Origin: Micavibrio aeruginosavorus EPB
GTDB lineage: Bacteria; Pseudomonadota; Alphaproteobacteria; Micavibrionales; Micavibrionaceae
Assembly: GCF_000348745.1 (NCBI RefSeq)
Contig: NC_020812.1
Span: 691,444-755,443 of the forward strand
Direction of reading: 5' to 3'
DNA length: 64,000 nt
A program made the position numbers and the translations under genes. The notes beneath the pieces were generated by a model. The model saw only the letters and a program-made list of their open reading frames with translations. It was not told the origin of the DNA and did no database searches. This document shows, piece by piece, positions 63,017 to 64,000 of this stretch; the stretch's first letter is position 1, and every line of letters starts with the position of its first letter.

Positions 63017-64000
63017 TTACAAAAGGAAAATCGTTGCCAGGCCGAGGAAGGCGAAGAAGCCCACAATATCGGTCATGGTGGTTAAAAATACTACGGCGGA
63101 GGCCACAGCCGGGTCGGCCCCCAATTTGTTCAGCACAATGGGAATGCCCGCGCCAAACAATCCGGCGTTAATCAGGTTGATGATCAGCGCCATGCCAATC
63201 ACAACGCCCAGCATCGGGTTGCTGAACACAAATCCGGCGACGCAGCCGATCAGGATGGCAAAGATGCACCCGTTGATGGCGCCGACCAGAATTTCTTTGA
63301 TCACGATGCGGCGTTCGTTGATGGATGACAATTCCCGTGTGGCCAAGGCACGCACCGCCACGGTCAAAGCCTGTGTTCCCGCATTACCGCCCATGGAGGC
63401 CACAATCGGCATCAACGCGGCCAGCGCCACAAGCTGTTCAATTGTATTGCTGAACAATGAAATGACCGCCGCCGCGGAAAAGGCCGTGAACAGGTTCACA
63501 AACAGCCACGGAAACCGCGCCCGTGTTGTGCCGCGAATGTTGCTGTACAAGTCATCCTGACCCACACCGCCGAGTTTCAGGAAGTCTTCCTGGGCTTCTT
63601 CGTCGATAACGTCCACGATGTCGTCAACCGTGACCACGCCGATCAAGCGGCCCGATTCATCAACAACCGGGGCAGATGTCAGGTTTTCACGGCGGAACAA
63701 TTGCGCCACTTCTTCCTGGTCCATCGTGGCCGGGATCGGGTGGATGTCTTCCAACCTTAAATCTTCCAGCTTTTCCGATCGTTTCGACCGGACAACGCGG
63801 TTCAACGGAATGATGCCGACAACGTGATAGGCCGGGTCGATAACGAACAAGTCAAAAAATTCATCCGGCAATTCTTCGGTCGCGGCGCGCAGGTAATCAA
63901 TGGTTTTACCAATGGTCCAGAATTGCGGCACAGCCACAAATTCCCGCTGCATCAGACGCCCGGCGGATTCTTCCGGGAAGTTCAAACCTTCTTCCAGCGT
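63017..64000 (-). CDS. mgtE: Magnesium transporter MgtE, C-terminal part (runs off the window)
   Basis: MgtE is a magnesium channel gated by its cytoplasmic CBS domains. The visible 327 residues contain the end of the N domain (NFPEESAGRLM), two CBS domains (about 10-135, including APVVDESGRLIGVVTVDDIVDVI) and five membrane helices with the pore pattern ALMPIVASMGGNAGTQALTV and the later PAVASAVVFLTTMTDIVGF. The N-terminal domain lies beyond position 64,000. An ATG at 63985 is internal. The stop is four bases from the GNAT gene start. Confidence 0.95.
   Translation of the reverse strand, partial: TLEEGLNFPEESAGRLMQREFVAVPQFWTIGKTIDYLRAATEELPDEFFDLFVIDPAYHVVGIIPLNRVVRSKRSEKLEDLRLEDIHPIPATMDQEEVAQLFRRENLTSAPVVDESGRLIGVVTVDDIVDVIDEEAQEDFLKLGGVGQDDLYSNIRGTTRARFPWLFVNLFTAFSAAAVISLFSNTIEQLVALAALMPIVASMGGNAGTQALTVAVRALATRELSSINERRIVIKEILVGAINGCIFAILIGCVAGFVFSNPMLGVVIGMALIINLINAGLFGAGIPIVLNKLGADPAVASAVVFLTTMTDIVGFFAFLGLATIFLL

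Noticed and set aside
1-64000. tRNA, rRNA, transposase, integrase or prophage genes
   Set aside because: None of their marks was found on either strand; the only mobile-type signals are the palindromic repeats and the GIY-YIG gene.

Overview
The window is a chromosomal segment of a motile alphaproteobacterium. The evidence is a flagellar regulon of the Caulobacter type (FlbD, FlbT, FlaF and the order fliF-fliG-fliH-fliN-flbD), 5-aminolevulinate synthase (the Shemin haem route), the ispH-thrB-rnhA neighbourhood, and an Hpt-like/CheY-like pair of alphaproteobacterial type. Base composition is moderately GC-rich with a few AT-rich islands. A Micavibrio-like relative would fit, but that is inference and the sequence alone does not prove it. 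I see no rRNA, tRNA, CRISPR array, transposase, integrase or prophage.

Positions 1-21,600 are a flagellar island. Reading leftward: flhA, two tandem DUF3137 membrane proteins and the start of flhF (1-4,684); an OmpA-like lipoprotein on the opposite strand; a leftward operon fliF-fliG-fliH-fliN-motA-flbD plus a small lipoprotein (5,801-12,406); a divergent flaG-like gene; then flaF and flbT, a 1588-residue RTX protein and a flagellin. The RTX gene sits between flagellin and its post-transcriptional regulators flbT/flaF, which is unusual.

Positions 22,000-44,000 carry metabolism and housekeeping: ppdK, an AT-rich unknown membrane protein, a YgfZ-type folate-binding protein, a family 9 glycosyltransferase, a peptide-binding protein divergent from a macro-domain protein, adenosine kinase, a TetR regulator, hemA, ribokinase, a short motility-type protein, an Hpt-like/CheY-like pair, a ThDP enzyme, phhB, a zincin-fold protein without its histidines, a 53-codon gene, htpG, pdxH, a glycine-zipper lipoprotein and a 522-residue unknown.

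Positions 44,000-64,000 hold fabI, aroC and sppA, then a leftward xseB-ispA-dxs-HAD operon into which a GIY-YIG nuclease gene bounded by two inverted palindromic repeats has been inserted. One of those repeats now encodes part of the Dxs N-terminus. Next come a histone-deacetylase-family protein, an AGE-family epimerase/isomerase, a lipoprotein gene with a heptanucleotide A-run that may shift frame, ispH, an antisense HEGMH metallopeptidase, thrB, rnhA, a perfect inverted pair of DnaA boxes, an unknown protein, PBP1A, an acetyltransferase and the end of mgtE.

The most notable items are the repeat-bounded GIY-YIG cassette in the isoprenoid operon, the RTX insertion in the flagellin locus, the DUF3137 pair between flhA and flhF, the slippery A-run in the lipoprotein at 54.9-55.7 kb, and a terminator-like hairpin at the very start of the flhA transcript.
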